Positions 8,375-16,239 of a stretch of DNA of 52,607 nt are shown here, piece by piece (position 1 is the first letter of the stretch; the number at the start of each line of letters is the position of its first letter). A program made the translations under genes and the position numbers. The notes beneath the pieces are model-generated. The model searched no databases and was not told the origin of the DNA. It saw nothing but the letters and a program-made list of their open reading frames with translations. The stretch is from positions 1 through 52,607 of the forward strand of contig ATWC01000020.1 in assembly GCA_000421045.1 (NCBI GenBank), read 5' to 3'. This DNA is from Lachnospiraceae bacterium NK4A179 (GTDB lineage Bacteria > Bacillota > Clostridia > Lachnospirales > Lachnospiraceae).

Positions 8375-8758
8375 ATGAAAGATATGGAAGAAATTTATTT
8401 ATCAGAATACTGCGATGTTTTTTATGCGGCAGATAAGAATGTCGTCCTGGTCCACTGGAAAAAGTATTGTGAGCTGGAGCAGTACAGAGAACCCCTTAAG
8501 AAGGCACTGCAGGTAATAAATGCTCACACCGGCTGTAATTATGTTGCTGATACAAGAGACGGCTTTGAAGATAATCCCCTTGATACAAAATGGGTGGCGG
8601 AATACTTCATGCCCAAGGCAAAAGAGTACGGCTGCAGTATCATATATTTCATTATCGACAGGGATAATTCATTGAAAGTAGAACTTGAAGGGCAGGAGAA
8701 GAATTCTGCTTCCATACTCGAGTTCAGATATATATACGGGATAGATGAAGTGGAGTAA
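8375..8758 (+). CDS. Hypothetical protein (STAS/SEC14-like size)
   Basis: 127 residues, ATG preceded by GGGAGG. The pattern of a strand (NVVLVHWKK), a helix (YREPLKKALQVINAH), a strand (NYVADTRD) and later helices resembles a short STAS-like fold, as in 'YtxK/DUF' proteins that carry ADTR. I cannot assign a family. No membrane segment. It stands alone between two intergenic gaps. Confidence 0.55.
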   Translation: MKDMEEIYLSEYCDVFYAADKNVVLVHWKKYCELEQYREPLKKALQVINAHTGCNYVADTRDGFEDNPLDTKWVAEYFMPKAKEYGCSIIYFIIDRDNSLKVELEGQEKNSASILEFRYIYGIDEVE

Positions 8759-8872
8759 TTAACCATTTGATATAATCACGAATAAAATGAACTAAGAAAT
8801 CATAAAAATTGATGGCGGTTTATCTCGGAATACAATGTAGACCGATAAATTCATAATTTCCGTGGAGATACA

Positions 8873-9412
8873 ATGCTTTTATACCATTATTTTGATAAGA
8901 AAACGGGTCCGTTTCGGAATCTGTCGGACCTAAGCGAAGAAGAAGCCCATAAGGTGCTTCTGACCATAAAGTCCGAAAAACCTGAAAGCATGTGCGCAAA
9001 AAGGCAAGACAGTTACGTTGCCGATAGAAGGCGATTCGAAGAGATACTAAGGACCGAGTTCCGTAAAAAAGGCGGGAAGATTGAACGCGAAGTCCCACAC
9101 TATCTGGTGGTTGGTGAATGCCCATGGTTACAGAGCTGGTTTGAAGACTGTGATCACATAGTGATAGATACGGCAGACTTGGATCTGAGCACAGTCTCTT
9201 TTACCTATGGAGATTCTCATCCAACGTTCAGTGACCGTGTTAATGATGGAAAAGAGTACAGAAAGAAGCTCTATACATATGACGAGATATTAGGCGTGAT
9301 TGAAAAGTACGGACTTCCCCAGGACTGGAACCCTGATGGGAAATATGGCCCTGAACGATATGTTGAAGCTCATGTGTGGAGTGATAGAGGAATAAAAGAT
9401 GGCATCGAGTAA
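8873..9412 (+). CDS. Hypothetical protein
   Basis: 179 residues starting MLLYHYFDKKTGPFRNLSDL, with GTGGAG upstream. The N-terminal half is basic and helical (EEILRTEFRKKGG), followed by a strand-rich part (HYLVVGECPWLQSWFED, HIVIDTADLDLSTVSFTYGD). The opening YHYFDKxxGPFRNLS is seen in many clostridial proteins that I know only as unannotated. No catalytic motif is identified. The following 9413-9450 holds no gene. Confidence 0.6.
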   Translation: MLLYHYFDKKTGPFRNLSDLSEEEAHKVLLTIKSEKPESMCAKRQDSYVADRRRFEEILRTEFRKKGGKIEREVPHYLVVGECPWLQSWFEDCDHIVIDTADLDLSTVSFTYGDSHPTFSDRVNDGKEYRKKLYTYDEILGVIEKYGLPQDWNPDGKYGPERYVEAHVWSDRGIKDGIE

Positions 9413-9450
9413 AGATTATTTGGATTTTATTTTGCCGGAAGTTAAAATCG

Positions 9451-9479
9451 TTGACAACTTCCAGTATCTTAAGTATAGT
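9451..9479 (+). promoter_or_regulatory. SigmaA promoter of the SMR exporter leader
   Basis: TTGACA (9451-9456), exactly 17 bp, then TATAGT (9474-9479): near-consensus. Transcription from about 9486 gives a leader of roughly 110 nt before the ATG at 9599, which contains the hairpins described next. Confidence 0.8.
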
Positions 9480-9502
9480 TGATGCAATTAAACAAACAGA
9501 CG

Positions 9503-9582
9503 CCCATTGCTACCGAGTAGTGGGATTAACGTCATTTCTTTACCGTTAGGTCTTAGCAGGTAAGGAAATGACGTATTTTGTT
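9503..9582 (+). promoter_or_regulatory. Attenuator leader, candidate guanidine (guanidine-IV/mepA-like) riboswitch
   Basis: Two hairpins are visible. The first is closed by CCCA (9503-9506) and TGGG (9521-9524), with an inner CTAC-CGA-GTAG. The second is a 15-bp stem (9530-9544 with 9559-9573, one G-U pair) with a 14-nt loop, followed by TATTTTGTT; this is a classic intrinsic terminator. The first loop carries ACCGA and the second AGGT, so three loop-loop base pairs are possible. Guanidine-IV riboswitches, as I recall them, consist of two kissing hairpins controlling a terminator, and they precede MATE/SMR exporters in clostridia. The class call is inference; the attenuator is well supported. 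Confidence 0.55.
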
Positions 9583-9598
9583 ATAAGGAGTTTTTTAT

Positions 9599-9919
9599 AT
9601 GAAGTGGTTCTATTTGTTTTTAGCAGGTGCGTTGGAGATTACCTGGGCTGTGGCTATGAAGAAATCGAATGGATTTACAGTCTTGATCCCGTCGATCATT
9701 ACCGGCGTGGGATATATTGCCAGTGCTGTATTTTTAGCAATAGCCTTGAAACAGCTTCCTCTTGGTACGGCCTATGCTATGTGGACCGGTATTGGAATAG
9801 TGGGAACGACATTGCTAGGTATATTTCTTTTCAATGAAAAGTTATCAGTTCCACAGGTGGTTTGTGTTATTCTTATTGTAATTGGAATAACAGGACTGAA
9901 GATTTTAGGAAAAGAGTGA
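9599..9919 (+). CDS. gdx: SMR-family exporter, SugE/Gdx guanidinium type
   Basis: 106 residues and four transmembrane helices, full SMR length. The N-terminal helix has AGALEITWAVAMKKSNG: the invariant membrane Glu in LEITWA and the (A/M)MKxS motif place it in the SugE/Gdx (guanidinium) branch rather than the EmrE multidrug branch. GTAYAMWTGIGIVGT is the conserved loop and helix 3 segment. It likely exchanges guanidinium for protons as a dual-topology homodimer. AAGGAG lies 8 bases before ATG. The leader with an attenuator fits guanidine induction. Confidence 0.88.
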   Translation: MKWFYLFLAGALEITWAVAMKKSNGFTVLIPSIITGVGYIASAVFLAIALKQLPLGTAYAMWTGIGIVGTTLLGIFLFNEKLSVPQVVCVILIVIGITGLKILGKE

Positions 9920-9967
9920 GTCAGCGATAGGCGAAATCCTAAAAAAGTATAAACGATTAAGACGAAG

Positions 9968-10570
9968 ATGAGTGAAGTGACTTACAGCAAAAAAAATGAT
10001 GAAATTGAGTGTGTCAGATATGAGAAATCACGAAAAATATATCTTCCACACACACATTCCAATCATTTGACAATAGGTTATATTGAAGAGGGACAGGTCT
10101 GCATTACCATAGATGGAGAAAGCTGTATCTATACGCAGGGAGAAGAATTCCGAATAATGCCCAATGTTCTGCATGAGGTAAAACCGGCGGATGAAAATCC
10201 CTATTCCATGATGGTTATGTGTATCAAGATCGATGCGGTTGTGGATGATGATAATCTGAAAGAACTTCAGGAGACCATTATGGAAAAACCGGAGAATTTA
10301 TACCTTATTGAAGAAATGGCGGATGACACACAGGTCAGCCCATATCATATGATACGGAAGTTTAAGAAAGCATTTGGTCTGACACCGCATCAATTTCAGA
10401 TACAGTGTAAAGTAAGAAAGGCACAAAAATTGCTTGAAACAACCCAAAGCATCCCAGAGGTGGCTTATGAAGCAGGATTTTGCGATCAAAGCCACTTGGA
10501 CAGATGCTTTCAGAAGATAGTGGGTATGACACCCAGTCAATATCAGGATGCTGTAATAAAAAGTGATTAA
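9968..10570 (+). CDS. AraC-family regulator with cupin sensor domain
   Basis: 200 residues. The N-terminal ~85 residues form an AraC-type cupin (LPHTHSNHLTIGYIEEGQVCITI, then FRIMPNVLHEVKP). The C-terminal ~100 residues form the two-HTH AraC DNA-binding domain (YLIEEMADDTQVSPYHMIRKF, QSIPEVAYEAGFCDQSHLD, then VGMTPSQYQ). The ligand is unknown. It starts 48 bp after the SMR gene and converges, with a 4-bp overlap, on the cupin gene at 10567-10956. Either neighbour could be its target. Confidence 0.87.
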   Translation: MSEVTYSKKNDEIECVRYEKSRKIYLPHTHSNHLTIGYIEEGQVCITIDGESCIYTQGEEFRIMPNVLHEVKPADENPYSMMVMCIKIDAVVDDDNLKELQETIMEKPENLYLIEEMADDTQVSPYHMIRKFKKAFGLTPHQFQIQCKVRKAQKLLETTQSIPEVAYEAGFCDQSHLDRCFQKIVGMTPSQYQDAVIKSD

Positions 10571-10956
10571 CAAAGTGCGGGAATAAATTTAGCAAACAGA
10601 TATAATCCGTCTTTCCCGGCATGTACTTCATGATGAACGGCTTTAGGCATTATAGATATTACCCCAGGTTCATAAACAAGTTCATGGCCGTCGTTGATAC
10701 AGGTGCCTTCGCCGGCGATCACTTCGTGGGTTTCCAGCTGTGTTTCATGAATGTGATCAAGAATTCTCTTGTTAGGGGCAATCCGGACCAGATGATAACT
10801 ATACTCGCCATCTGTATCTTTGGATGTAATGATGTGTTTCAATTCAACTCCCTCAAAAACCGGATGCTTTGACCAGGCGATATCAGCGAATGAAATGGTT
10901 TTGCCTGGCAGACGTAACTGCCCATTGTTAAAGGATTCAAATACTTTAAGATTCAT
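10567..10956 (-). CDS. Cupin-domain protein
   Basis: 129 residues. The central cupin has the metal-binding pattern ILDHIHETQLETHEVIAGEG (H-x-H...E) and a second motif at EPGVISIMPKAVHHEVHAG with His. This suggests a mononuclear metal site in the family's usual place. A good ribosome site (AAAGGAGAGC) precedes the start. It is a single-domain cytosolic protein of unknown substrate. Its 3' end overlaps the convergent AraC-family gene by 4 bp. Confidence 0.78.
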   Translation of the reverse strand: MNLKVFESFNNGQLRLPGKTISFADIAWSKHPVFEGVELKHIITSKDTDGEYSYHLVRIAPNKRILDHIHETQLETHEVIAGEGTCINDGHELVYEPGVISIMPKAVHHEVHAGKDGLYLFAKFIPALC

Positions 10957-11084
10957 GTTAGTGCTCTCCTTTCATTTGATGATACTATGATATAAAAAGG
11001 AGAGCTTGCGGAATTGGATAAAATTGCTATATCTGTATTGGAACGTTCAGTTCCATATTCACCAGAGCTTCCGGTATGCCGGAA

Positions 11085-11165
11085 AAAGTAAAGAAAAAGT
11101 AACATTTTTGCCCCCGCAAATGTTAACTTTGCTTGGTAGACTCCCATTTATAAAGGCAATATAAT
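11085..11165. repeat. 80-bp nested-dyad repeat, copy 1
   Basis: Nearly identical to 12996-13075. Both contain an outer arm AAGTAAAG and its partner CTTTGCTT/CTTTACTT, an inner TAACATTT / AAATGTTA pair, and a 3' section ending TAAAGGCAATATAAT. Copy 1 has one extra C and two substitutions. It is followed at once by a REP element. The 386-bp gap 10957-11342 consists of this repeat, the REP pair and an Xre remnant; an open minus frame at 10953-11147 is not credible. Confidence 0.75.
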
Positions 11166-11247
11166 GAACCCAGGGGACGGGGTTCATGGTTCATTTCTCA
11201 AATGGTAGTATCCGAAAATGAACCACAAACCCCGTCCCCTAGGTCCA
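11165..11247. repeat. REP element, inverted pair
   Basis: One unit reads forward from TGAACC at 11165 with the core GGGGACGGGG. A second reads in reverse to about 11247 with the core CCCCGTCCCC. They are separated by about 30 bp that do not belong to the unit. It abuts the truncated Xre regulator on its right, with no bases between, so the insertion or deletion junction is at 11247. Confidence 0.8.
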
Positions 11248-11324
11248 TCCGCTTTGAAACGCTGGATGCTATCTGCAAGGTCCTGGATTGTCAGCCGGGA
11301 GATCTTATGGAATATAAAAGCTAA
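11247..11324 (+). pseudogene. C-terminal remnant of an Xre/HTH_26-type regulator
   Basis: Twenty-five codons and a stop: IRFETLDAICKVLDCQPGD then LMEYKS. This is the highly conserved end of small Xre-family repressors (helix 5 and tail), normally about 65-70 residues. Everything upstream has been replaced by the REP pair, and the coding sequence begins at the element border. It cannot be functional. Confidence 0.75.
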
Positions 11325-11342
11325 GGAAAAGGAATACTTACA

Positions 11343-12818
11343 ATGAATAGGTTCAAAAAGTTTGGGGCAGTTGTTGTTATTATAATTATAAATCTATTGC
11401 TGTTTGGCATAGTTCCGTTAAATGTGCTGATGATATGGAAGGATCTTCCGCAGTGGATCATGATACTCGCTGCAGTTGTGGATATAACGGTTGTGTTGCT
11501 TATAGCTAAGAAGGCATTTTCCAGGAAATTAGCAAAGATAATAGCAGTAGCCATTACGGGTGTTTTTGCCGGCTTGTGTGTACTTTTTACATATGCCTGT
11601 CCATTTTGGAATAGTGATGGATTCAAGTCTGATAGGCCGATTCATTATTATGAGAATTCGGACCTTACAAAGGAAGAGGCACTGGATGATCTTGAGGAGG
11701 TCATGGACTACCTGAGAAAGTATCATATATCTTTCGCAGATGGACTAACAACTGAGGTTCAGGCAAAGTATGAGGAAGTCAGGGCTGATTTTGAGTCAAA
11801 GGATACAGTCAAGAGAATAGAGTTAATTCGTGGCGTAAGAAGTATACTGCATGAGATATATGATGCACATACATCATTTAATTCGTGGGATCCTTTATTA
11901 CTATCGGATGATCCTGAGATGATGAGTAAAGGCTATTGCATTTATTCGGTAAATGGAATGACAGAAGATAAACTGAAGGAACTCGTAGAGCCTTATTATT
12001 CTTACGAAACACCGCGCTTCATTAGTGTAAATATGAAAAACTTGTTCTATCTAGATCTATGCGGCGTTGAGGCGCCTTATGAGGTTGTTTGGAAGAACGA
12101 GGATGGAGATGAGGAATCACGAACTTATAGCCGTGAGGACTTTATAACTGCTGATGAATACTATAATCTTCAGGATAAGTATCTTCCATCTGATAATAAT
12201 ATTGATGATTATGTATATTATGAGATAGACGAAGAAAAGAGTCTTGCTATACTTACGCTAAAACGTTGCTGGACAAGTGATCACTACAGGGATGTGCTTC
12301 GTGAAATGTTTACAGAGATAAACACGAAAAAGATTAAAAATCTTGCAATTGATCTAAGAGGTAATGGCGGTGGCGACACATATGTTGTAAATGAACTGTT
12401 TAAGTATCTTCCGATTGACACATATTACCAGGGAGACAATTTTAGGAAGATAAGGTGGAACTTCCTGATATTTGATCAGGGTGGGAAAACCAAGAATAAG
12501 AGAGTTGCAGAGCTTGAGTTTGATGGAAATCTGTATGTGCTTACCGATGAGGATTCATTTTCGTCAGCTATGCTTTTTACTGAGATGGTAGTAGATAATG
12601 GTCTCGGGAAGGTAATTGGTGAGTCGCCCGCAGAAGCCTGCAACTCTTGCGGTGAGATCACACAGTTCTACTTCGATGACATTGGAATGTGGCTTTCAGT
12701 GTCGACAGACTACAAAACCCGAATAGATCCGTCGAGAGGTGACTATATCGAACCTGAATATCCTTGTGCAGGGGAAGATGTAATCCAAACGTTATATGAT
12801 ATTGTCAGTGACAACTAA
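11343..12818 (+). CDS. S41-family (C-terminal processing) peptidase, membrane anchored
   Basis: 491 residues. Three hydrophobic segments lie within the first 85 residues (VVVIIIINLLLFGIVPLN, IMILAAVVDITVVLLI, AVAITGVFAGLCVLFTY), followed by an extracytoplasmic tail-specific protease-like domain. The S41 core shows LAIDLRGNGGGDTYVVN (strand and Gly loop) and VLTDEDSFSSAMLFTEM, in which a Ser of SFSSAM is the expected nucleophile. No PDZ domain is evident between them. The start follows AGGAAAAGGAATA. Substrate unknown; comparable clostridial proteins are annotated only as S41 peptidases. Confidence 0.85.
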   Translation: MNRFKKFGAVVVIIIINLLLFGIVPLNVLMIWKDLPQWIMILAAVVDITVVLLIAKKAFSRKLAKIIAVAITGVFAGLCVLFTYACPFWNSDGFKSDRPIHYYENSDLTKEEALDDLEEVMDYLRKYHISFADGLTTEVQAKYEEVRADFESKDTVKRIELIRGVRSILHEIYDAHTSFNSWDPLLLSDDPEMMSKGYCIYSVNGMTEDKLKELVEPYYSYETPRFISVNMKNLFYLDLCGVEAPYEVVWKNEDGDEESRTYSREDFITADEYYNLQDKYLPSDNNIDDYVYYEIDEEKSLAILTLKRCWTSDHYRDVLREMFTEINTKKIKNLAIDLRGNGGGDTYVVNELFKYLPIDTYYQGDNFRKIRWNFLIFDQGGKTKNKRVAELEFDGNLYVLTDEDSFSSAMLFTEMVVDNGLGKVIGESPAEACNSCGEITQFYFDDIGMWLSVSTDYKTRIDPSRGDYIEPEYPCAGEDVIQTLYDIVSDN

Positions 12819-12960
12819 TGATGATTGTTGGTTATTCCGTTTAATATATTCTTCCAGAGTAGCTTTGATCATGGCCGGGGAATCTTTCATTCCCCGGTCT
12901 ACCCATTTAAAGATGACATTCCATATAGCGCCGATGTTAAATGCGATCAGGTAAATAGTG
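12797..12960 (-). pseudogene. TetR-family C-terminal remnant
   Basis: Read on the minus strand from about 12960: YLIAFNIGAIWNVIFKWV, DRGMKDSPAMIKATLEEYI, then a stop at 12797. This is the typical end of clostridial TetR/AcrR regulators (TetR_C_7-like, GAxWxxxxxWxxxGxxxSP). The DNA-binding half is absent: the sequence meets a REP element at 12961. Its 3' end overlaps the S41 gene antisense by about 20 bp. Confidence 0.7.
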
Positions 12961-12984
12961 TGTGGGACGGGGTTAGGGGTTCAC
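12961..12984. repeat. REP element, single partial unit
   Basis: Core GGGACGGGG followed by TTAGGGGTTCAC; the left TGAACC end is lost. It forms the truncation point of the TetR remnant and is followed 12 bp later by copy 2 of the 80-bp repeat. Confidence 0.65.
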
Positions 12985-12995
12985 CATGTAGCCCC

Positions 12996-13075
12996 AAAGT
13001 AAAGAAAAAGTAACATTTTTACCCCGCAAATGTTAACTTTACTTGATAGACTCCCATTTATAAAGGCAATATAAT
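12996..13075. repeat. 80-bp nested-dyad repeat, copy 2 (upstream of acyltransferase)
   Basis: Second copy of the element at 11085-11165. Here the outer arms AAGTAAAG / CTTTACTT pair perfectly around the inner TAACATTT / AAATGTTA arms. The element ends 33 bp before the acyltransferase ATG and includes AT-rich hexamers (TTGATA, TATAAA, TATAAT), so it may carry the promoter and an operator for that gene. The promoter claim is inference. Confidence 0.7.
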
Positions 13076-13108
13076 CATGTTAAAATATATTGCAAAGGTG
13101 GGATTGGT

Positions 13109-14194
13109 ATGAGAAAACATTATTTGGACAACCTTCGTTGGATCACGGTAGTTATAGTTGTGATCTATCATGTATTTTACATGTACAATGCAGAGGGTGT
13201 ACCGGGTGGGCTTGGAAAGATCACGGATCTTTCCGTACAGTACTTTGACATTTTTCAGTATCTGGTCTATCCATGGTTTATGCCGGTGCTTTTCCTGGTT
13301 TCGGGTATCAGCGCCCGGCTGTCGCTTGATTCTCATTCGGACAAAGAGTTTATCAAGGCAAGGACTTTGAAACTTTTGGTTCCTTCTACCATAGGACTTT
13401 TTGTTTTTCAGTTTATTCAGGGGTATGTAAGCATGTCTCTCGGCGATGGTATTGAAGGACTTTCTGCCGCACAGGTTCCCAAACCCATCATATATCTTAT
13501 AATGGTTGCAACCGGAAGCGGGGTGCTTTGGTATATGCATCTTCTTTGGATATACTGTGTAGTGCTTGTTCTTGTCAGAAAGATCGAAAAGGGAAGGCTT
13601 TTAAAGGCGGGAGCCAAGACTCCGCTGTGGCTGGCAGCACTTTTTGTTTTTCCGATATGGGGTGTGGCGCAGATCTTAAACGCTCCCGTTGTTTCCGTAT
13701 ACCGGTTCGCATTCTACTTTGTGTTCTTTATTCTCGGATATTTTGTATTTTCAAATGATGAAGTCATTGAAAGGATAAAGAAGATCGCCGTACCTTTGAT
13801 GGTGGCCGCAGTAGCCCTTTGCATTATTTTTTCATTCACGTATTTTGGAGATAATTTTGCGGATAAGCCAATAAACAGAGGCTTTCTTTATTCGCTGGAT
13901 GCGTATGTGGGGGCGGTTGCCATGCTTTCTTTAATGGCACGATTCGTAGATGTTTCAAATGCATTTACAAAATGGATGACAGGGCACAGCTTCGGTCTGT
14001 ATGTATTCCATTATCTCGGAATATCCTCGGTTGCTTTGTTTGTTGCAAAGCCAAAACTTTTCCCTGCACCTGTCTGCTATGTTTTGAGCCTTGTGGCAGG
14101 ATTTGTCTTCGGATACGGATTATATGCCCTGATCTCGAGGATCCCCTTTTTCAGATGGGCAGTGCTTGGAATCAAAAAGAAGAAGGAGCAATAA
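13109..14194 (+). CDS. Acyltransferase-3 family membrane protein
   Basis: 361 residues with about ten transmembrane segments. It opens YLDNLRWITVVIVVIYHVFY, the conserved start of PF01757 with the R-x10-H catalytic pair, followed by YLVYPWFMPVLFLVSGISAR. Members O-acylate sugars or peptides on the outer face of the membrane; the substrate cannot be read from sequence. The stop is directly abutted by the ATG of the Xre-AbrB gene, so the two are translationally coupled. The 80-bp repeat lies upstream. Confidence 0.88.
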   Translation: MRKHYLDNLRWITVVIVVIYHVFYMYNAEGVPGGLGKITDLSVQYFDIFQYLVYPWFMPVLFLVSGISARLSLDSHSDKEFIKARTLKLLVPSTIGLFVFQFIQGYVSMSLGDGIEGLSAAQVPKPIIYLIMVATGSGVLWYMHLLWIYCVVLVLVRKIEKGRLLKAGAKTPLWLAALFVFPIWGVAQILNAPVVSVYRFAFYFVFFILGYFVFSNDEVIERIKKIAVPLMVAAVALCIIFSFTYFGDNFADKPINRGFLYSLDAYVGAVAMLSLMARFVDVSNAFTKWMTGHSFGLYVFHYLGISSVALFVAKPKLFPAPVCYVLSLVAGFVFGYGLYALISRIPFFRWAVLGIKKKKEQ

Positions 14195-14617
14195 ATGTTT
14201 AGCGATAATCTGGTTCAATTGAGAAAGATATTACAAATGACTCAGGAAGATATAGCCGATAAGGTTGGGGTCACAAGGCAGTCGGTTGCCAAATGGGAGG
14301 CCGGAGAATCAGTCCCGGACCTTGATAAATGCAAGCAGCTGGCTGATATTTTCGGAGTTTCTTTAGATGATCTGGCCAATTATGAGCCTGTGGAAAATTT
14401 TGGGCTGGATGTTCCGCCCAAAGGTAAGCATCTTTTCGGACTTGTCACCGTGGGGGACAAGGGACAGATCGTAATCCCTGCCAAGGCCAGAAAAATGTTT
14501 GATATTTCTTCCGGGGATCAACTGGTGGTACTGGGAGATGAAGCCCAGGGTATAGCCATTGTGAAGGCGGAAGATTTTCTTTCACTGGCAAAAATGATCA
14601 ATAAGCTGAAAAAATAA
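14195..14617 (+). CDS. Xre-AbrB fusion transcriptional regulator
   Basis: 140 residues. Residues 1-65 are an HTH_3 domain (NLVQLRKILQMTQEDIADKV, then TRQSVAKWEAGESVPDLDKC). Residues about 80-130 are a SpoVT/AbrB swapped-hairpin domain (LVTVGDKGQIVIPAKARKMF, then ISSGDQLVVLGDE). Both halves can bind DNA. The start codon follows the acyltransferase stop directly, with AAGGAG inside that gene's end. This domain order is found in clostridia beside membrane proteins. It probably controls its own operon. Confidence 0.88.
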   Translation: MFSDNLVQLRKILQMTQEDIADKVGVTRQSVAKWEAGESVPDLDKCKQLADIFGVSLDDLANYEPVENFGLDVPPKGKHLFGLVTVGDKGQIVIPAKARKMFDISSGDQLVVLGDEAQGIAIVKAEDFLSLAKMINKLKK

Positions 14618-14798
14618 AATGATGGCTGCAAGTCTGATGATACACTATTCTAAATGTGTAATATCAAAGGAAAAGACAGCGATAATCACAAGAACAATTG
14701 AAAAAAAGGACGGGAAACAGTATATTATATCCAAACGGATTTGCCGGAAGAGTTCTCTTTGATATAAAAGACATCATTATTAAGAATGGGAATGGTTT

Positions 14799-15980
14799 AT
14801 GTATTACGCCAGTATTGGGATAATATCGATAATCGTCCTCGTAATCGTTAATTTTGAAGCATTGAGGAAAGTAAAAGGTCCGGAAAATAGCGAACTCCGG
14901 ACAAAATACCGTTGCTTTCTGATTTCTCTGATATCTTATTTCACCGCAGATGCATTCTGGGGCATTTTTAATGAGCAGCAATGGGTCGTCATAACTTACA
15001 TTGATACTATCCTTGATTTTTCCACGATGGTCCTGTCAGTAGTATTTTGGGTAAAGTGCGTTGTTATTTTCATTGAGAGCAAAGGTAAACTGACTAAGAT
15101 CTTCCTGGCTTCCGGATGGTTTATCTTCATATTCGAGATGATCATCCTTACAGTTAATCTGTTTGTTCCGATCGTTTTCACATTCTCTGCGGATAAAGTA
15201 TATCAGGCACTTCCCGCAAGATATATCGCATTGTTTATGCAGATGATACTGTTCTTCGCGTCAGCAGTTTATGCATTTTATGCATCGTCAAGATCAGAGG
15301 GGATTACAAAGCACCATTACATGACCGTAGGCTTCTCGGGCATCATAATGGCAGTGTTTATCGCTTTTCAGATGATGTTCCCGTTCATGCCGTTTTATGC
15401 TCTGGGCTGCCTCTTTGCAACATGCGCGATCCACTCCTTCATATACAGGGAGAAGGACATCGAACATGGACGCGAGATGGAGAATGCCAACCGCAGAGCA
15501 TTAATAGATGGACTTACCGGTGTCAAAAACAAACTGGCATATCTGGAATCCCTGCGTGATCTTGAGCTCCAGGCAAAAGAACACTCATACGAAGGCTATG
15601 GGGTTGTCGTTTTTGACCTGAACGGACTTAAGGAGGTCAACGATACATTGGGGCACGATGCAGGTGATGAATACCTGAGGAATGGATGCAAGATGATATG
15701 TGAGATTTTTGCTCACAGTCCTGTTTACCGTATCGGAGGAGACGAATTTGTTGTCATTCTCAAAGGCAGTGATTTCGAGAACAGAGAAGTTCTTAAGGAA
15801 CAGTTTGACAAGATGATCGATGAGAACCACGGTAATGGTACAATCGTTATTTCAAGCGGAATGGCTGTTTTTGATCCCGACATCGATGAGAGCTATACCG
15901 AAGTATTTATACGCGCTGACAAGAAGATGTATGAGCGCAAGATGGCTCTGAAGGTAATGGATAAAAGTCAATCGGTTTGA
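14799..15980 (+). CDS. Membrane diguanylate cyclase (GGDEF)
   Basis: 393 residues. The N-terminal ~220 residues hold six or so hydrophobic segments of a membrane sensor region. The C-terminal ~165 residues are a GGDEF domain: LIDGLTGVKNKLAYLESL, VVVFDLNGLKEVNDTLGHDAG, and the intact active-site loop YRIGGDEFVVIL. It should make cyclic-di-GMP from two GTP. No RxxD I-site is evident just before the loop (it reads NSPVYR). A TTGCCG/TATAAA promoter may lie at about 14740-14770. Upstream 14618-14798 contains no credible gene. Confidence 0.92.
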   Translation: MYYASIGIISIIVLVIVNFEALRKVKGPENSELRTKYRCFLISLISYFTADAFWGIFNEQQWVVITYIDTILDFSTMVLSVVFWVKCVVIFIESKGKLTKIFLASGWFIFIFEMIILTVNLFVPIVFTFSADKVYQALPARYIALFMQMILFFASAVYAFYASSRSEGITKHHYMTVGFSGIIMAVFIAFQMMFPFMPFYALGCLFATCAIHSFIYREKDIEHGREMENANRRALIDGLTGVKNKLAYLESLRDLELQAKEHSYEGYGVVVFDLNGLKEVNDTLGHDAGDEYLRNGCKMICEIFAHSPVYRIGGDEFVVILKGSDFENREVLKEQFDKMIDENHGNGTIVISSGMAVFDPDIDESYTEVFIRADKKMYERKMALKVMDKSQSV

Positions 15981-16006
15981 TCGATATAAATAGCCAAAAA
16001 TACTAA

Positions 16007-16035
16007 TTGACTACCGGAACGGTTTGTTATAGTAT
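16007..16035 (+). promoter_or_regulatory. Promoter of the thiC leader
   Basis: TTGACT (16007-16012), 17 bp, TAGTAT (16030-16035); an overlapping TATAGT lies at 16028-16033. It starts transcription just before the TPP riboswitch. Confidence 0.65.
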
Positions 16036-16042
16036 TTTTTTG

Positions 16043-16130
16043 CAATGGGGAGCTGTTTAACGGCTGAGAGGAGACGGTATGTCTCGACCTATAACCTGAT
16101 TTGGATAATGCCAACGTAGGGACATATGTG
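16043..16130 (+). promoter_or_regulatory. TPP riboswitch (THI element)
   Basis: Contains the conserved pieces in order: GGGGAGCTG, GGCTGAGAGGAGAC (pyrimidine-sensing CTGAGA), ACCTGATTTGGATAATGCC, and the closing CGTAGGGA. Thiamine pyrophosphate binding stops expression of the thiC gene downstream. A terminator follows, so control is probably transcriptional. Confidence 0.95.
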
Positions 16131-16140
16131 ATTCATTTTA

Positions 16141-16171
16141 CAGACATGTCATCCTTGGCATGTCTGTTTTT
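16141..16171 (+). terminator. Riboswitch-controlled terminator
   Basis: 8-bp stem CAGACATG (16141-16148) with CATGTCTG (16159-16166), followed by TTTTT. The 5' arm can also pair with the end of the TPP aptamer (GGGACATATGTG region), which gives the usual mutually exclusive fold. Confidence 0.8.
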
Positions 16172-16239
16172 AATGCGGCTGACTGGGGGCACCACTTTGA
16201 GTCGCTATAAAAAATGTCATAATAGGAGGATAGAAACAA

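Noticed and set aside
10953-11147. Minus-strand 64-codon open frame across the first 80-bp repeat
   Set aside because: It runs through repeat and promoter-like DNA, has no ribosome site and no protein-like composition.
12825-13013. Plus-strand 62-codon frame between the S41 and acyltransferase genes
   Set aside because: It lies antisense to the TetR remnant and continues into a REP unit and the 80-bp repeat; no coding character.
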